Source: Xanthobacteraceae bacterium
GTDB lineage: Bacteria; Pseudomonadota; Alphaproteobacteria; Rhizobiales; Xanthobacteraceae
NCBI GenBank assembly: GCA_029266425.1
Contig: JAQSWY010000004.1
Location: 1-64,000 of the forward strand
Direction: 5' to 3'
DNA: 64,000 bases
The position numbers and the translations under genes were made by a program. This document shows, piece after piece, positions 27,888-36,427 of this stretch. The notes under the pieces are model-generated. The model was not told the DNA's origin. It saw only the letters and a list, made by a program, of their open reading frames with translations, and made no database searches. Position 1 is the stretch's first letter; every line of letters starts with the position of its first letter.

Positions 27888-28669
27888 TCCGCCGGCGGCT
27901 CTATATCGAGGATCGGATGTCGCGGCTCGCGGTGTGGAGCCTGCGCACCGCCGTGTTCGCGATTCCCGTCACCCTGCTCGGCTTCGTGCTCTACTGGACC
28001 GAGACGCTCGATTTCGAGACCTCGCTGCGCACCATGCTGGCCGGGCTCGGCCTTGCCGCCTTGGCGCTGCTGCTCGCCATCGCCGCCTTCATCGTCATTT
28101 GGAATGACGGGCTGAAGGGGCTGGGGCGGGTCGTCGGCGCCGCCGCCCTCGCTCTGGCGCTGCTGGTGCCGCCGGCCGCGGTCGCCGCCTACACCTCGCG
28201 CCTGCCGGCGATCCACGACATATCGACCGACACCGAGGATCCGCCGGTATTCCGTGCGCTGGGTTTCGCCCGCTCGCGCACCGCCAATCCGCTTGATTAT
28301 GGCGGCGAGGACCTCGCCAAGCAGCAGGCCGACGCCTATCCGCAGATCAAGACGATCGAATTCGATGCAACGCCGGACGAGATCTATAATTCGCTCCTGG
28401 CGCTGGCGAACCGGCGCAAATGGCAGATCGTCGACGCCACCCCGCCCCGCGGCGGCCTACGCGACGGGCGCATCGAGGCAGTGACCAGCAATCTGGTGCT
28501 CGCCATGCGCTGGGACATTGTGATCCGGGTGCGGCCGACGCCGAACGGCGCCAAGGTCGATATGCGCTCGGTCTCGCGCCATGGCGATCACGATCTCGGG
28601 CTGAACGCCGGGCGCATCGACGACGTGTTCGCCGAGATCTCCGAGGAGCGCGGCCGGCGCCGGCGATAA
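27884..28669 (+). CDS. DUF1499 membrane protein
   Basis: Three hydrophobic segments (about residues 17-40, 48-72 and 82-103) are followed by a soluble DUF1499 domain containing YPQIKTIEFDATPDEIY and VSRHGDHDLGLNAGRI. The function of DUF1499 is unknown. The start overlaps the stop of the HAD gene, so the pair form a small operon, closed by a dispersed palindromic repeat. Confidence 0.88.
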   Translation: MIRRRLYIEDRMSRLAVWSLRTAVFAIPVTLLGFVLYWTETLDFETSLRTMLAGLGLAALALLLAIAAFIVIWNDGLKGLGRVVGAAALALALLVPPAAVAAYTSRLPAIHDISTDTEDPPVFRALGFARSRTANPLDYGGEDLAKQQADAYPQIKTIEFDATPDEIYNSLLALANRRKWQIVDATPPRGGLRDGRIEAVTSNLVLAMRWDIVIRVRPTPNGAKVDMRSVSRHGDHDLGLNAGRIDDVFAEISEERGRRRR

Positions 28670-28683
28670 ATCCCAAATTAAGT

Positions 28684-28783
28684 CGTCATCCCGGACGGCC
28701 GAAAGCCGAGCCGGGATCGCGCAAACACTCTTCACCTTCTTGCGATCCCGGCGCTTCGGCTACGCCTCCGGCCGGGATGACGT
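28684..28783. repeat. dispersed palindromic repeat (diverged family A)
   Basis: CGTCATCCCGG at 28684 and its complement CCGGGATGACG ending at 28783 bracket internal GCCGGGATCGC/GCGATCCCGGC arms. It fills the gap between the convergent DUF1499 and MBL-fold genes. Confidence 0.7.
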
Positions 28784-28788
28784 CTGTT

Positions 28789-29700
28789 TTATTTAGCCCG
28801 ATAGATGCCGCCGATCGCCGGCGCGCCGTCTGTCGTCACCCGGCCCCGCGCCACCAGTTCTTCCAGGTGCGCCAGCACGGACAGCCCCGCCGCCGGCTTG
28901 AGCCGCGGGTCGAGCCCGACATAGACGCGCTCGACGATCTCAGGGATTGCCAGCGGCCCGACTTTCAACGCCTCCACTATCGCGCGCTCGCGCGCCTCGC
29001 GGTGGCCGATGAGGGCGCGCACCAGCGCAGGGCCATCCGACACGACATCGCCATGGCCGGGCAGATAGAGCCGCTCCGGCCGCGCCAGCAGCTTGTCGAG
29101 CGAGGCCATGTAGTCGCTCATGGCGCCATCCGGCGGGGCGACGATCGTGGTCGACCAGCCCATCACATGATCGCCGGAGAAGAGGAACCCGCTGCCGGCG
29201 AGCGCAAAGGCCATGTGGTTCGCCGCATGGCCTGGCGTCGCGATGCCGACAAGCTCCCAGCCGCGGCCTTTGACGCGCCCGCCATCGGGCACGATGACGT
29301 CCGGCTGGAAAGCATGGTCGGAGCTGGCATCGAGCGGGTTCGCCTCGCCAAGATGGAGCGGACGCGCCGGGCGATGCGGTCCTTGCGCATAGGTCGGCGC
29401 GCCGGTCGCCGCCTGGAGCGCCGCGAGCGCGCCGACATGGTCGCGATGCGCATGGGTCAGGATGATGTGCGTCACCCGTTCCCCGCGCACCGCATCCAGC
29501 AACGCGGCGACGTGCCGCGCGTCGTCCGGGCCGGGGTCGATGACCGCCACGTCGCCTGCGCCGACGATGTAGCTGCAGGTCCCGGTGAAGGTGAACGGCC
29601 CGGGATTCGGCGCCAGCACCCGCCTCACCCGCTCCGCCACAGGCTCCGCAAGGCCAGGGATGGCGTCGAAGCGACGATTGAAGGCAATCTCGTCCGTCAT
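28789..29700 (-). CDS. MBL-fold metallo-hydrolase (LACTB2-like)
   Basis: The metal-binding motif THAHRDHVG (HxHxDH) is at about residue 100, with later GHAANH, SGDHVMGW and PGHGDV histidines. The C-terminal ~70 residues form a winged-helix-like segment (LKPAAGLSVLAHLEELVARG), as in LACTB2-type hydrolases, some of which are endoribonucleases. Substrate not determinable. It is divergent from the carbonic anhydrase gene. Confidence 0.9.
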   Translation of the reverse strand: MTDEIAFNRRFDAIPGLAEPVAERVRRVLAPNPGPFTFTGTCSYIVGAGDVAVIDPGPDDARHVAALLDAVRGERVTHIILTHAHRDHVGALAALQAATGAPTYAQGPHRPARPLHLGEANPLDASSDHAFQPDVIVPDGGRVKGRGWELVGIATPGHAANHMAFALAGSGFLFSGDHVMGWSTTIVAPPDGAMSDYMASLDKLLARPERLYLPGHGDVVSDGPALVRALIGHREARERAIVEALKVGPLAIPEIVERVYVGLDPRLKPAAGLSVLAHLEELVARGRVTTDGAPAIGGIYRAK

Positions 29701-29843
29701 CGTGACCCTCCCGCAGGCATGGCGGGATTAGCGCAGGCGCAGGCGCCCGTCGAGGTGACGCTTGGAAGGGTATTGCCGCGGCGCGGCGCGGGCGCGATTG
29801 TGCGCGCCGTCATGCACCTGTCGTTTTGGGTCGGGGAGAGTTG

Positions 29844-30458
29844 ATGGACGAGCTTCTGGATGGCTATCGCCGCTTCCGGGCCACCTCATGGCCCGAACGC
29901 AAGGCCCTGTTCGAGAAGCTCGCGGCGCGCGGGCAGCGACCGCAGACACTGGTCATCGCCTGTTCCGACAGCCGGGTCGACCCGTCCATGATCTTCGATG
30001 CGGGTCCGGGCGAGCTCTTTGTGGTGCGCAACGTCGCGAACCTCGTGCCGCCCTACCAGACGCCGGACCACGCCCATCACGGCACCAGCGCAGCGCTGGA
30101 ATTCGGCGTCAAGGTGCTGGAGGTGGCGAACATCGTGGTGCTCGGCCACGCGCTGTGCGGCGGCGTGCGGGCGGCGCTGGAGGGCGGGCCGGAGGCGGCG
30201 CAGGACTTCCTCCCCGACTGGATCAAGATCGCCGATCCGGCGCGGGTGGTGGCGGAGAACCTGACCAAGGACCCGGAGGAACGCCGGCGGGTCGCCGAAC
30301 ATGCGTGCGTGAAGCTCTCGCTGCACAATCTCCTGACCTTCCCGTGGATCAGCGAGCGGGTCGCCGACGGCCGGTTGACGCTGCACGGCGCCTATTTCGC
30401 GGTGGCGACCGGGGTGCTGGAGCGGCTGCGCGAGGACGGCACCTTCGGGCCGGCATAA
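29844..30458 (+). CDS. beta-class carbonic anhydrase
   Basis: The zinc-site motifs of the beta class are present: ACSDSRVDPSMIF (Cys with the Asp-Arg dyad) and VLGHALCGGVRAAL (His and Cys). The enzyme interconverts CO2 and bicarbonate in the cytoplasm. GGGGAGAG before ATG 29844 supports this start over the frame opening at 29826. Length 204 aa is normal. The cupin gene follows after 12 bp. Confidence 0.93.
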   Translation: MDELLDGYRRFRATSWPERKALFEKLAARGQRPQTLVIACSDSRVDPSMIFDAGPGELFVVRNVANLVPPYQTPDHAHHGTSAALEFGVKVLEVANIVVLGHALCGGVRAALEGGPEAAQDFLPDWIKIADPARVVAENLTKDPEERRRVAEHACVKLSLHNLLTFPWISERVADGRLTLHGAYFAVATGVLERLREDGTFGPA

Positions 30459-30470
30459 GGAGGCGGGACG

Positions 30471-30971
30471 ATGCAAGATCACGAACATCCGCACGATCAT
30501 CCGCATGACGAGGCGCGCTGGAAGCATGACGGCGTGCGCGTCATTCCCGGCGACAAGCTCGATCCCAACACCGCACAGACGCCCGGCATGTACCGGCAGG
30601 CGGCGATCAATCTCGCCCGCGTCGGCGCCCAGAAGATCTGGGCCGGAACGGTCACGATCGAGCCCAATGCCAAGACCGGCGCGCACCATCACGGCGCGCT
30701 GGAGAGCGTGATCTATGTGCTGCGCGGGCGTGCCCGCATGCGCTGGGGCGAGAAGCTCGAATATGTCGCCGAGGCCGGCCCGGGCGATTTCATCTTCGTG
30801 CCGCCCTACGTCCCGCACCAGGAGATCAATGCCGATCCCGGCGAGCCGCTGGAATGCGTGCTGGTGCGCTCCGACAACGAGGCGGTGGTGGTGAATCTGC
30901 CGGACATCGAGCCGGTGGAAGCGCCGGAAGAGGTGCCGTGGGTCGACCCGATCCACAAGGCGCCGGCCTGA
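30471..30971 (+). CDS. cupin-domain protein
   Basis: This 166-aa single cupin has metal-binding motif 1 in GAHHHGALESVIYVLRG and motif 2 around FVPPYVPHQEIN. The N-terminus is His-rich (HEHPHDHPHDEARWKHDG), a possible extra metal site. GGAGG lies just upstream of the ATG. Cotranscribed with carbonic anhydrase (12-bp gap). Catalytic role unknown. Confidence 0.88.
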   Translation: MQDHEHPHDHPHDEARWKHDGVRVIPGDKLDPNTAQTPGMYRQAAINLARVGAQKIWAGTVTIEPNAKTGAHHHGALESVIYVLRGRARMRWGEKLEYVAEAGPGDFIFVPPYVPHQEINADPGEPLECVLVRSDNEAVVVNLPDIEPVEAPEEVPWVDPIHKAPA

Positions 30972-31039
30972 GCCTGGGTGCTCGTAAGCGCCTGTGTCTG
31001 TCAGGGGTCTTTGGTTGGGTCGGGAACCCTTGGAATAGC

Positions 31040-31116
31040 TGGTCGGAGTGGCAGGATTTGAACCTGCGACCCCCTCGTCCCGAACGAGGTGCGCTACCGG
31101 GCTGCGCTACACTCCG
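31040..31116 (-). tRNA. tRNA-Pro (CGG)
   Basis: On the minus strand the 77-nt sequence folds as a cloverleaf: acceptor CGGAGTG/CACTCCG, D arm GCGC..GCGC, anticodon stem CCTCG/CGAGG with loop TTCGGGA (anticodon CGG), T arm GCAGG/CCTGC with TTCAAAT, and encoded CCA. Confidence 0.95.
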
Positions 31117-31280
31117 CCGCGGCGCGAGCCTCTAGCACGGCGATGAGCCGTGCCGCAAGAGTGATGCGCCGGCATTCTGACGCGGGCAATGTCGCGCCTG
31201 TGGGCAACACGCGAGTTGAAAGCGCCGCGAGACTGTCCTATGTCCGCGCCCGCACGTGCTCTCAACGAGCGCGCGGCCGT

Positions 31281-31355
31281 TGGGGCGTCGCCAAGTGGTA
31301 AGGCAGCGGATTTTGATTCCGCCATACGGAGGTTCGAATCCTCCCGCCCCAGCCA
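31281..31355 (+). tRNA. tRNA-Gln (TTG), integration target of the island
   Basis: 75 nt including CCA: acceptor TGGGGCG/CGCCCCA, anticodon stem GCGGA/TCCGC with loop TTTTGAT (anticodon TTG), and T arm GGAGG/CCTCC with TTCGAAT. Its 3' end is the left copy of an 18-bp direct repeat whose second copy is at 53871-53888, so the element integrated here while restoring the tRNA. It is divergent from tRNA-Pro. Confidence 0.95.
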
Positions 31356-31356
31356 G
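31339..31356 (+). other. attL (tRNA-Gln 3' end)
   Basis: TCCTCCCGCCCCAGCCAG, covering the end of the T arm, the acceptor strand, CCA and one following base, is repeated exactly at 53871-53888 beyond the integrase gene, in direct orientation. Confidence 0.85.
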
Positions 31357-31409
31357 ACCTCATAGTTCGTTATATATCAATGACTTATGCCACGTGTCAC
31401 GGCATGATC

Positions 31410-31430
31410 TAGTACAGGAAAATAGTACAG
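31410..31430 (+). promoter_or_regulatory. 21-bp element inside attL (putative integrase arm site)
   Basis: Two TAGTACAG octamers separated by GAAAA, 54 bp inside attL. The identical 21 bp occurs at 53787-53807, 63 bp inside attR. Paired short repeats near both ends are what integrase arm-type sites look like; binding is inferred. Confidence 0.6.
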
Positions 31431-31624
31431 AGCGACGCGTCGTTTTGGCTCTTTCTGAGGCAATGCGCCACAGTCCAGCGCCAGCCCAACGCCTCTCGCA
31501 ACCCATTGATTTCACGGAGGTATAGTAACCTCCTCATATGAGTTCGCTAAACCCCGGCTGTTGCTCAGGTCGACTCCCGTGTGCTCTGTCTTTGATCCTC
31601 GCGCGCCAACTGAGGATCAACGAC

Positions 31625-31927
31625 ATGCCTTCCGCCTCCTCTCCTACTGCCGCCTTCGTCGCCGCCACGGTCGACAGCCTACGCCCCGAGTTCCCCGGCT
31701 GGCGGCTGGAGGTGAACATTGCCGAGGACGGGACGCCCTCCGTCTGTGCCTACCTGTTTTGGCAGGCACAAGGAGCCGAGAGCTACACGCTCGCCTTCGT
31801 GCCCGACGAGAACGGCGCGTGGGTCGCCCTCAATAGTCAGGGCGAAATGATCGAGGATTTGGACGCCGGTCTCGCCAGCTCCGTTCGCGCCATGCTCGGT
31901 CGCTTAGGTATGAAACAGGTTTCATAA
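31625..31927 (+). CDS. hypothetical island protein
   Basis: The ATG at 31625 has GAGGAT eight bases upstream; the longer open frame from 31538 lacks one. The 100-aa product (FPGWRLEVNIAEDGTPSVCA, then YTLAFVPDENGAWVALN) looks like a compact alpha/beta protein with an acidic character. I do not recognise it. It is the first gene inside attL and converges on the large phage-like gene. Confidence 0.6.
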   Translation: MPSASSPTAAFVAATVDSLRPEFPGWRLEVNIAEDGTPSVCAYLFWQAQGAESYTLAFVPDENGAWVALNSQGEMIEDLDAGLASSVRAMLGRLGMKQVS

Positions 31928-32067
31928 GGGGGTGCCTGAGGAAGCGCCAGAGGCACTCGCTGGCGGGCATTGTGTTCCGAGGGTGGTACACAGCCGGGAG
32001 CACGAAATGCCCGCACATGAGTCCCTCTGCTGCCCTGACCAGTCGTCCGGGGCTTCGGCCTCTCCCG

Positions 32068-34557
32068 CTACTGCGGGGGCAGGGCCTCTTGCCAGACCTT
32101 CGGATTGATCAGCGGCCGATCCGGTATCGTTGTCTCCCGGTGCGATACCTGCCACGCCCCCTCTCGCTCCTCCAGACTTATGCCTTCTTGCCCCCCGAAG
32201 TTGGGCCGATAGGCGAGCATCCAGCCGAACTTGTCGACGCCGATGGGCACGCGAAGGAAGCCGAAGCCCTCTGGCAGCAATCCGCCCATCTGCTTGCTCA
32301 ACTCGGCTTCATCCGAACTGAACGTGACGGTGCGGTCGGGCTTGGCAGGCGCCTGAGCCATAGGCACGCCTTGGGCGTCATAGCGCACGCCGTAGTCGGC
32401 AAGCGGCGTCCGACCTGAGATGGTGAATTTGTCGTTGTCCTCGAAGACGATGGGTGTGCCACGCTGGTAGACTGCGAACGATCCCCTGGAGGCCGCAGCG
32501 GGTGTCTCGGCCAGGGCAATGTCGTCAGCATCGCCGTTGTGGAGGAGATGTGGGACGCGCTCCTGGAGTTGCTGGAGCTGGTCCCGGTAGACGCCCAACG
32601 TGTTCACCGTCTCGCCGGTCTTCGGGTTGAACTCGTTGAAACCCAGGCGCGTTCGGACGACAGGCTTGCCGTCTTCGCCCACGTAGTATGGGTTCCGCTT
32701 GTCGTCAAAGGTCAAGACGTATCGGCCGTTTCGGGGCAGCACCTCCCCCCGTCCTGCGGTTCGCCGCACCGCCTCGGCGATGGCCTTGTCGGGATCGACA
32801 CCCTGAGTGCCGCGCTCCAGAACCACGCTCCTCGCGTAGCTCTCGATCTGGTCGCGAACGTCCGGAGGGATCACCAGCTTATTGCGCCAGAAGCCGGTCC
32901 CGAGCACGCCCTGGTCCGCAAACACCTCGGTGACGTTGCGCGTGATCTCATCGCGGACATGGGCGCTGGCGTCGCTCGCCATCTTGTCGGGATAGACGTC
33001 GGTCCAGCTGTCAAAGGGCTTGGCGGTGTTCCGGATGCCGTTCACCCGCAAGAGCGTGGCGTCCAGGCTCTCATTGGTCAGCTGCTGCTCATCGGAGATG
33101 AAGTTGTACAGCCGCTCAGCAGGCGCATCGAGCCACTTGGTGGCGTAGTTCCTGCCCCTCACCTTCTCCAGAGCCTGAAGCACCTGGACGGCCCGTGCCT
33201 GGGCAGTGGGGTTCTCGGGCGACACCAGCGCAGCGGACAGCTGGGCCTTGTGGTCGTCAACGGCGACACCGCCTGAGCGCGCGAAGACCTTGGCGACATC
33301 GTCGGGGCTGGCCTGCAGGATGTTGGCGATGCCTAGCTCTTTCTTCATGTAGTCGGGCAGTGTCTTCCGCAAGATGCTGACGTCCAGGTCATAGGCGCCA
33401 GTGATCATCCCCTGGAAGGCCGCATGCTCATTGGCTCGACGGTCCACCTCTTTCGCCCATACCTCCTGGAGGCCAGCGATGTCTTTCCCGGCGCCGTAGC
33501 GCTGACGGGTGGTGAGAAGGTCACTGTGGAAGTTCACCAGATCGTCGGTGCTCGCATCAGCCAATCGTGCCGCGCGGTCCTTCAGACCTTCCACCGCCTC
33601 CATTTCCTCGAATGTATTGGTCTGCTGGAAGCTCGTCACCGCGCTCTGCTGGAGCTTGGCGTAGGCCTCTGGGAAGCTGTTCTGAAAGCTCTTCCCGTTG
33701 ATCCCGGTTCCAGGCTTCGACAGGGTCGCCAGAACCGCCTCGGAGCGATTGGGGTGGTTCTGGATGGCGACACCCAGTTGGGCAGCCACACGGGGCGCGG
33801 CCTCGGCGGCATTGAGCGGATCCAGCTTTCGCATCGTGTCGATGTGCCCGGTCAGCCGCTCGGACGTCAGCTGACCCGTCTCCACGTCATTGTCGATGAC
33901 GGCCTGGACGTTTTCTGAGCCCTTCGCGAAGAGCGCCTTGGTGCGCGCCTCACGGTGCTGCTCGATCATCTCCTCGGTCGACTTGTAGAAGGTGCCGAGC
34001 GACATGCCCTGGAACTCGGGATCATCTGAGCCGCCCAGGTGCTGCTCTGCCCACTTCTGGCGGGCATCGGACAGGTCGCCATCCGGGCTGTTCACCAGGA
34101 AGTCGGAGCGGTACCAGTCCATGAACTCGCGGGACGCCTCCACGCCGGTCTTCTCAGCGAGGACCGCTCGGTAGGTGTCGTAATAGTCGTAGTCCTCAGC
34201 ACCCTCGGCGCTCATTGGACGCCCAGCCAAGGCATCGCCAACGGCGGTCGCCTTCTCGGCTTCGTTCTCGCGCTTGATGCGCTGAGCCTCAGCGAACGCG
34301 ATGGCGTCACCGACGTTGTCGGCCACGCGGCTGGCCTGTCCGAAGAAGTTGGCGAAGGCCTGATTGAGGCCCTCCAGCCCCACCATGCTCGACTTGAACT
34401 CGGGCACTTGACGGGGGACCAGCTTGGACTGGTGCGACGGCGCGCGGGTGATTTCACCCGTCGGCACCGAAGTGCGGCGGGCTCGAATGTCTTTGGTCAC
34501 GGATACTCGATGGATGATTTCAGGGATGGGCAGGGAGAGCTGCGGACGGCCGTTCAT
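32068..34557 (-). CDS. large phage-like protein, possible podovirus internal virion protein
   Basis: The 829-aa product has no signal peptide. It contains a long alpha-helical N-terminal half rich in Ala/Glu/Gln (FAEAQRIKRENEAEKATAVG) and segments such as GLNQAFANFFGQASRVADNV, FMDWYRSDFLVNSPDGDLSD and DEITRNVTEVFADQGVLGTG, resembling in composition and layout the internal virion (gp15-like) proteins of T7-like podoviruses. The C-terminal part (GFNEFNPKTGETVNTLGVYR) is more beta-rich. The assignment is from memory of the family and is tentative. I place the start at ATG 34557, overlapping the upstream gene by 38 bp; GTG 34500 is an alternative. No other virion genes are nearby. Confidence 0.6.
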   Translation of the reverse strand: MNGRPQLSLPIPEIIHRVSVTKDIRARRTSVPTGEITRAPSHQSKLVPRQVPEFKSSMVGLEGLNQAFANFFGQASRVADNVGDAIAFAEAQRIKRENEAEKATAVGDALAGRPMSAEGAEDYDYYDTYRAVLAEKTGVEASREFMDWYRSDFLVNSPDGDLSDARQKWAEQHLGGSDDPEFQGMSLGTFYKSTEEMIEQHREARTKALFAKGSENVQAVIDNDVETGQLTSERLTGHIDTMRKLDPLNAAEAAPRVAAQLGVAIQNHPNRSEAVLATLSKPGTGINGKSFQNSFPEAYAKLQQSAVTSFQQTNTFEEMEAVEGLKDRAARLADASTDDLVNFHSDLLTTRQRYGAGKDIAGLQEVWAKEVDRRANEHAAFQGMITGAYDLDVSILRKTLPDYMKKELGIANILQASPDDVAKVFARSGGVAVDDHKAQLSAALVSPENPTAQARAVQVLQALEKVRGRNYATKWLDAPAERLYNFISDEQQLTNESLDATLLRVNGIRNTAKPFDSWTDVYPDKMASDASAHVRDEITRNVTEVFADQGVLGTGFWRNKLVIPPDVRDQIESYARSVVLERGTQGVDPDKAIAEAVRRTAGRGEVLPRNGRYVLTFDDKRNPYYVGEDGKPVVRTRLGFNEFNPKTGETVNTLGVYRDQLQQLQERVPHLLHNGDADDIALAETPAAASRGSFAVYQRGTPIVFEDNDKFTISGRTPLADYGVRYDAQGVPMAQAPAKPDRTVTFSSDEAELSKQMGGLLPEGFGFLRVPIGVDKFGWMLAYRPNFGGQEGISLEEREGAWQVSHRETTIPDRPLINPKVWQEALPPQ

Positions 34558-34930
34558 ACCGGTCTGGTAGATCGAGGATGGACACGCGCTGCTGGCAGTC
34601 CTGCGCGACCCATGCCGGATGCAAAGGGCCATGCCCGGGGTCGATGTAGCGCCTGATCCGCAAGCCCCCCGCGTCGCTCTCTTCCACCCGCCATTGCGAG
34701 GCATGCCCCACCGTCGAACGCATCGACGCAATAGAGGAGCCTTCGTGGCGCATGGTGATCGGCGTCTCGGGATAGACACCTCGCTTCAGGAGGGCACGAG
34801 CGGAGGCGTAGAAGGGCTGTCGGCTGGTGACGATCACCTCGCCCTCGACAAGCGCGGCGTAGCGGCCGTTGCCCTTGGGCTGCACGATGATCTCCACCAC
34901 GTCGCGCGACGGGACCTCCGCGATGGTCAT
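34520..34930 (-). CDS. hypothetical island protein upstream of the phage-like gene
   Basis: This 136-aa protein starts MTIAEVPSRDVVEIIVQPKG and continues with RYAALVEGEVIVTSRQPFYA, ending in a Pro/Ala-rich tail (YERPSAALPAHP). I recognise no family. Its start overlaps the stop of the small 60-aa gene upstream by four bases and its 3' end overlaps the large phage-like gene, so the three are probably one transcript. Codon use is coding-like. Confidence 0.6.
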   Translation of the reverse strand: MTIAEVPSRDVVEIIVQPKGNGRYAALVEGEVIVTSRQPFYASARALLKRGVYPETPITMRHEGSSIASMRSTVGHASQWRVEESDAGGLRIRRYIDPGHGPLHPAWVAQDCQQRVSILDLPDRYERPSAALPAHP

Positions 34931-35109
34931 TGGAGGGGTTCCGCCTGGGATAACCTGCGGGACCAGTCGGCCAACAGGAAGCGAAGCACGTCGGTGAATG
35001 GGATGATGCCGCGATGGCCGAGGTGACGGCCGATCTCGGTGACGGTGTTCATGTCCTTGTCGCTGAGGCGAGCGGACACGCGATGGGGATAGGGATTGCT
35101 GTAGGGCAT
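34927..35109 (-). CDS. small ribbon-helix-helix-like protein A
   Basis: The 60-aa product has a short beta-like segment (YPHRVSARLSDKD) followed by two helices (MNTVTEIGRHLGH and PFTDVLRFLLADWSRRL), the pattern of CopG/Arc-type ribbon-helix-helix DNA-binding proteins. It is paralogous to the protein at 35230-35451 (shared YPHR, D..RFL..D..RRL). Its stop overlaps the next gene's start. The shared motif TGTCGGACGAAAAAAT lies 43 bp upstream of its start. It is probably a regulator of this small cluster. Confidence 0.6.
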   Translation of the reverse strand: MPYSNPYPHRVSARLSDKDMNTVTEIGRHLGHRGIIPFTDVLRFLLADWSRRLSQAEPLQ

Positions 35110-35151
35110 GGATGGAAGGTGGTCGCGGCAGCAGAGCCATGTGGCGGCCGC

Positions 35152-35167
35152 TGTCGGACGAAAAAAT
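35152..35167 (-). promoter_or_regulatory. shared 16-bp motif upstream of RHH-like gene A
   Basis: TGTCGGACGAAAAAAT, identical to the element at 35470-35485 upstream of the paralogous gene. A common operator or promoter element is inferred. Confidence 0.5.
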
Positions 35168-35229
35168 CGGGAGGATGCTCGGGAGGTTGGTCTGACTGAA
35201 AGACAGGGGCGTCGGGATGGACGCGTGGC

Positions 35230-35451
35230 TCAACGACGGTACTTGCCGTAGAATTTGGCGTCGGTGATTTCGCCCCCTTTCAGGCGGCGCAGATGATCGC
35301 GGATGAGGAAGCGCACTGCATCCGAGATGCATGGATCGCCCCAGGTGTGGCGCAGGTCTGCAATAAACTGGAGTACTTCGGCGTCTTCCGAAGTGAGCAG
35401 GATCGTCAGGCGATGAGGATATTGCTTCGAGGCGTCGTGTCGTCGGTTCAT
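35230..35451 (-). CDS. small ribbon-helix-helix-like protein B
   Basis: From ATG 35451 (MNRRHDASKQYPHRLTILLT) the 73-aa product has the same layout as protein A: a beta-like strand (YPHRLTILLTSED), a helix (AEVLQFIADLRH) and a second helix (SDAVRFLIRDHLRRL). The track start at 35532 includes the repeated motif DNA and is less likely. It is probably a DNA-binding autoregulator. Confidence 0.6.
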   Translation of the reverse strand: MNRRHDASKQYPHRLTILLTSEDAEVLQFIADLRHTWGDPCISDAVRFLIRDHLRRLKGGEITDAKFYGKYRR

Positions 35452-35469
35452 GGGTTCGAGATTGTTGGG

Positions 35470-35485
35470 TGTCGGACGAAAAAAT
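35470..35485 (-). promoter_or_regulatory. shared 16-bp motif upstream of RHH-like gene B
   Basis: An exact copy of the 35152-35167 element, ending 19 bp before the start codon at 35451. Confidence 0.5.
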
Positions 35486-36299
35486 TGGTAGCCATGGTGC
35501 CAGCCCGAGAGACCCGAGCGCGTGCGTCTCACTGCTCAAGGGCCGCTCCGGGCTGGTCTTACAGCGATCCTCTTGGGGCCATGGGCCGGGGTGATCGTGC
35601 CCATAAGTATCGTGGACACGAGATGACCCTGGACGGCCTCACGCCCCTCGCATGGACTTCGCCGTGGGAGGGCTTTCAACTTCAAGTCCCGGTGCATTGA
35701 GGAGTTCAATCGACCAGCGATGGCCAGGAGCAAACTGACGTTGCCGCTTGGCTACGACATCGATGGATGGTTCTGCCGAGGAAGCCAATCTTTAAGACCG
35801 TCTCATGCACTCTTCGAGAGTGATCATTATGATCATCTCAAAGAGGATATATCATCTGGTTAGGCCCCCCTTACCCCCCAGAGCACTTCCCGAGACTGCC
35901 TCGGAACATGCGGAGGTAAGGGAGGTTACGCCATCTCCCACAGCCAATCTGTGAGTTATGACGAGCCTGGAGTGTCGTTACATCATCCGGCTGAGGCCCC
36001 GAGAAGGTGTGTCTTCTCAGATGGAGCCAAATAATACGACCTGGGAAGCTTCTCAGCTGCGGCCAGAAATTCAAGCCTAGCAATTTCAATGATTTACAGG
36101 ATAATCGAGGCCACCCGGAACGGCCCCCTTCAGCGCGGCAGGACAGCCAACGCCCCGACCAGCGGAAAGCCTGGCTGGAAGCAGAGCCCGACGACGCCCC
36201 AGGTGTCCTCGGAACGCCAGCCTCGGAAGTGGCGAGCGGTGAAGCGAGCATGGTTGTTGGTCATCGGCGCCTCCAGCGTTACGAGGGTTGCCGTCGCCG
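35486..36299. other. intergenic stretch without a firm gene
   Basis: About 800 bp with only short frames. The palindrome-like TGATCATTATGATCA at 35821-35835 sits in an AT-richer patch that could hold an operator or promoter. A 44-codon minus frame at 36130-36264 (MTNNHARFTARHFRGWRSED) is possible but unsupported. Base composition is lower in GC than the chromosome flanks. Confidence 0.5.
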
Positions 36300-36415
36300 G
36301 ATCGAACTGGATCGCCCTGTAGACGCACCCTCTGCCGATCCCTCGTGGAGCGCGCCAAGCGGTCGATCTTGGTCACGACTAGAGTGTCGCCCTCGCGGAC
36401 TAGCGCCGATAACAT
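36300..36415 (-). pseudogene. serine recombinase remnant with internal deletion
   Basis: On the minus strand REGDTLVVTKIDRLARST, part of the resolvase catalytic domain, is followed almost directly by DNA encoding the C-terminal helix-turn-helix end (the GRGSVYRAIQ-like region). In the related pseudogene at 41185-41872 these two parts are about 330 bp apart. The DNA between 36340 and 36400 is closely similar to 41630-41685. Confidence 0.7.
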
Positions 36416-36427
36416 CATCCGACGCTG

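Noticed and set aside
35293..35700. 135-codon plus-strand frame over the RHH-like gene B
   Set aside because: The minus-strand RHH-like frame fits a known fold and has a paralogue; the plus frame has neither.
36130..36264. 44-codon minus-strand frame (MTNNHARFTARHFRGW..)
   Set aside because: It has coding-like codons but no recognisable family, no good ribosome-binding site, and lies in DNA next to a recombinase remnant; it is left as a remark only.
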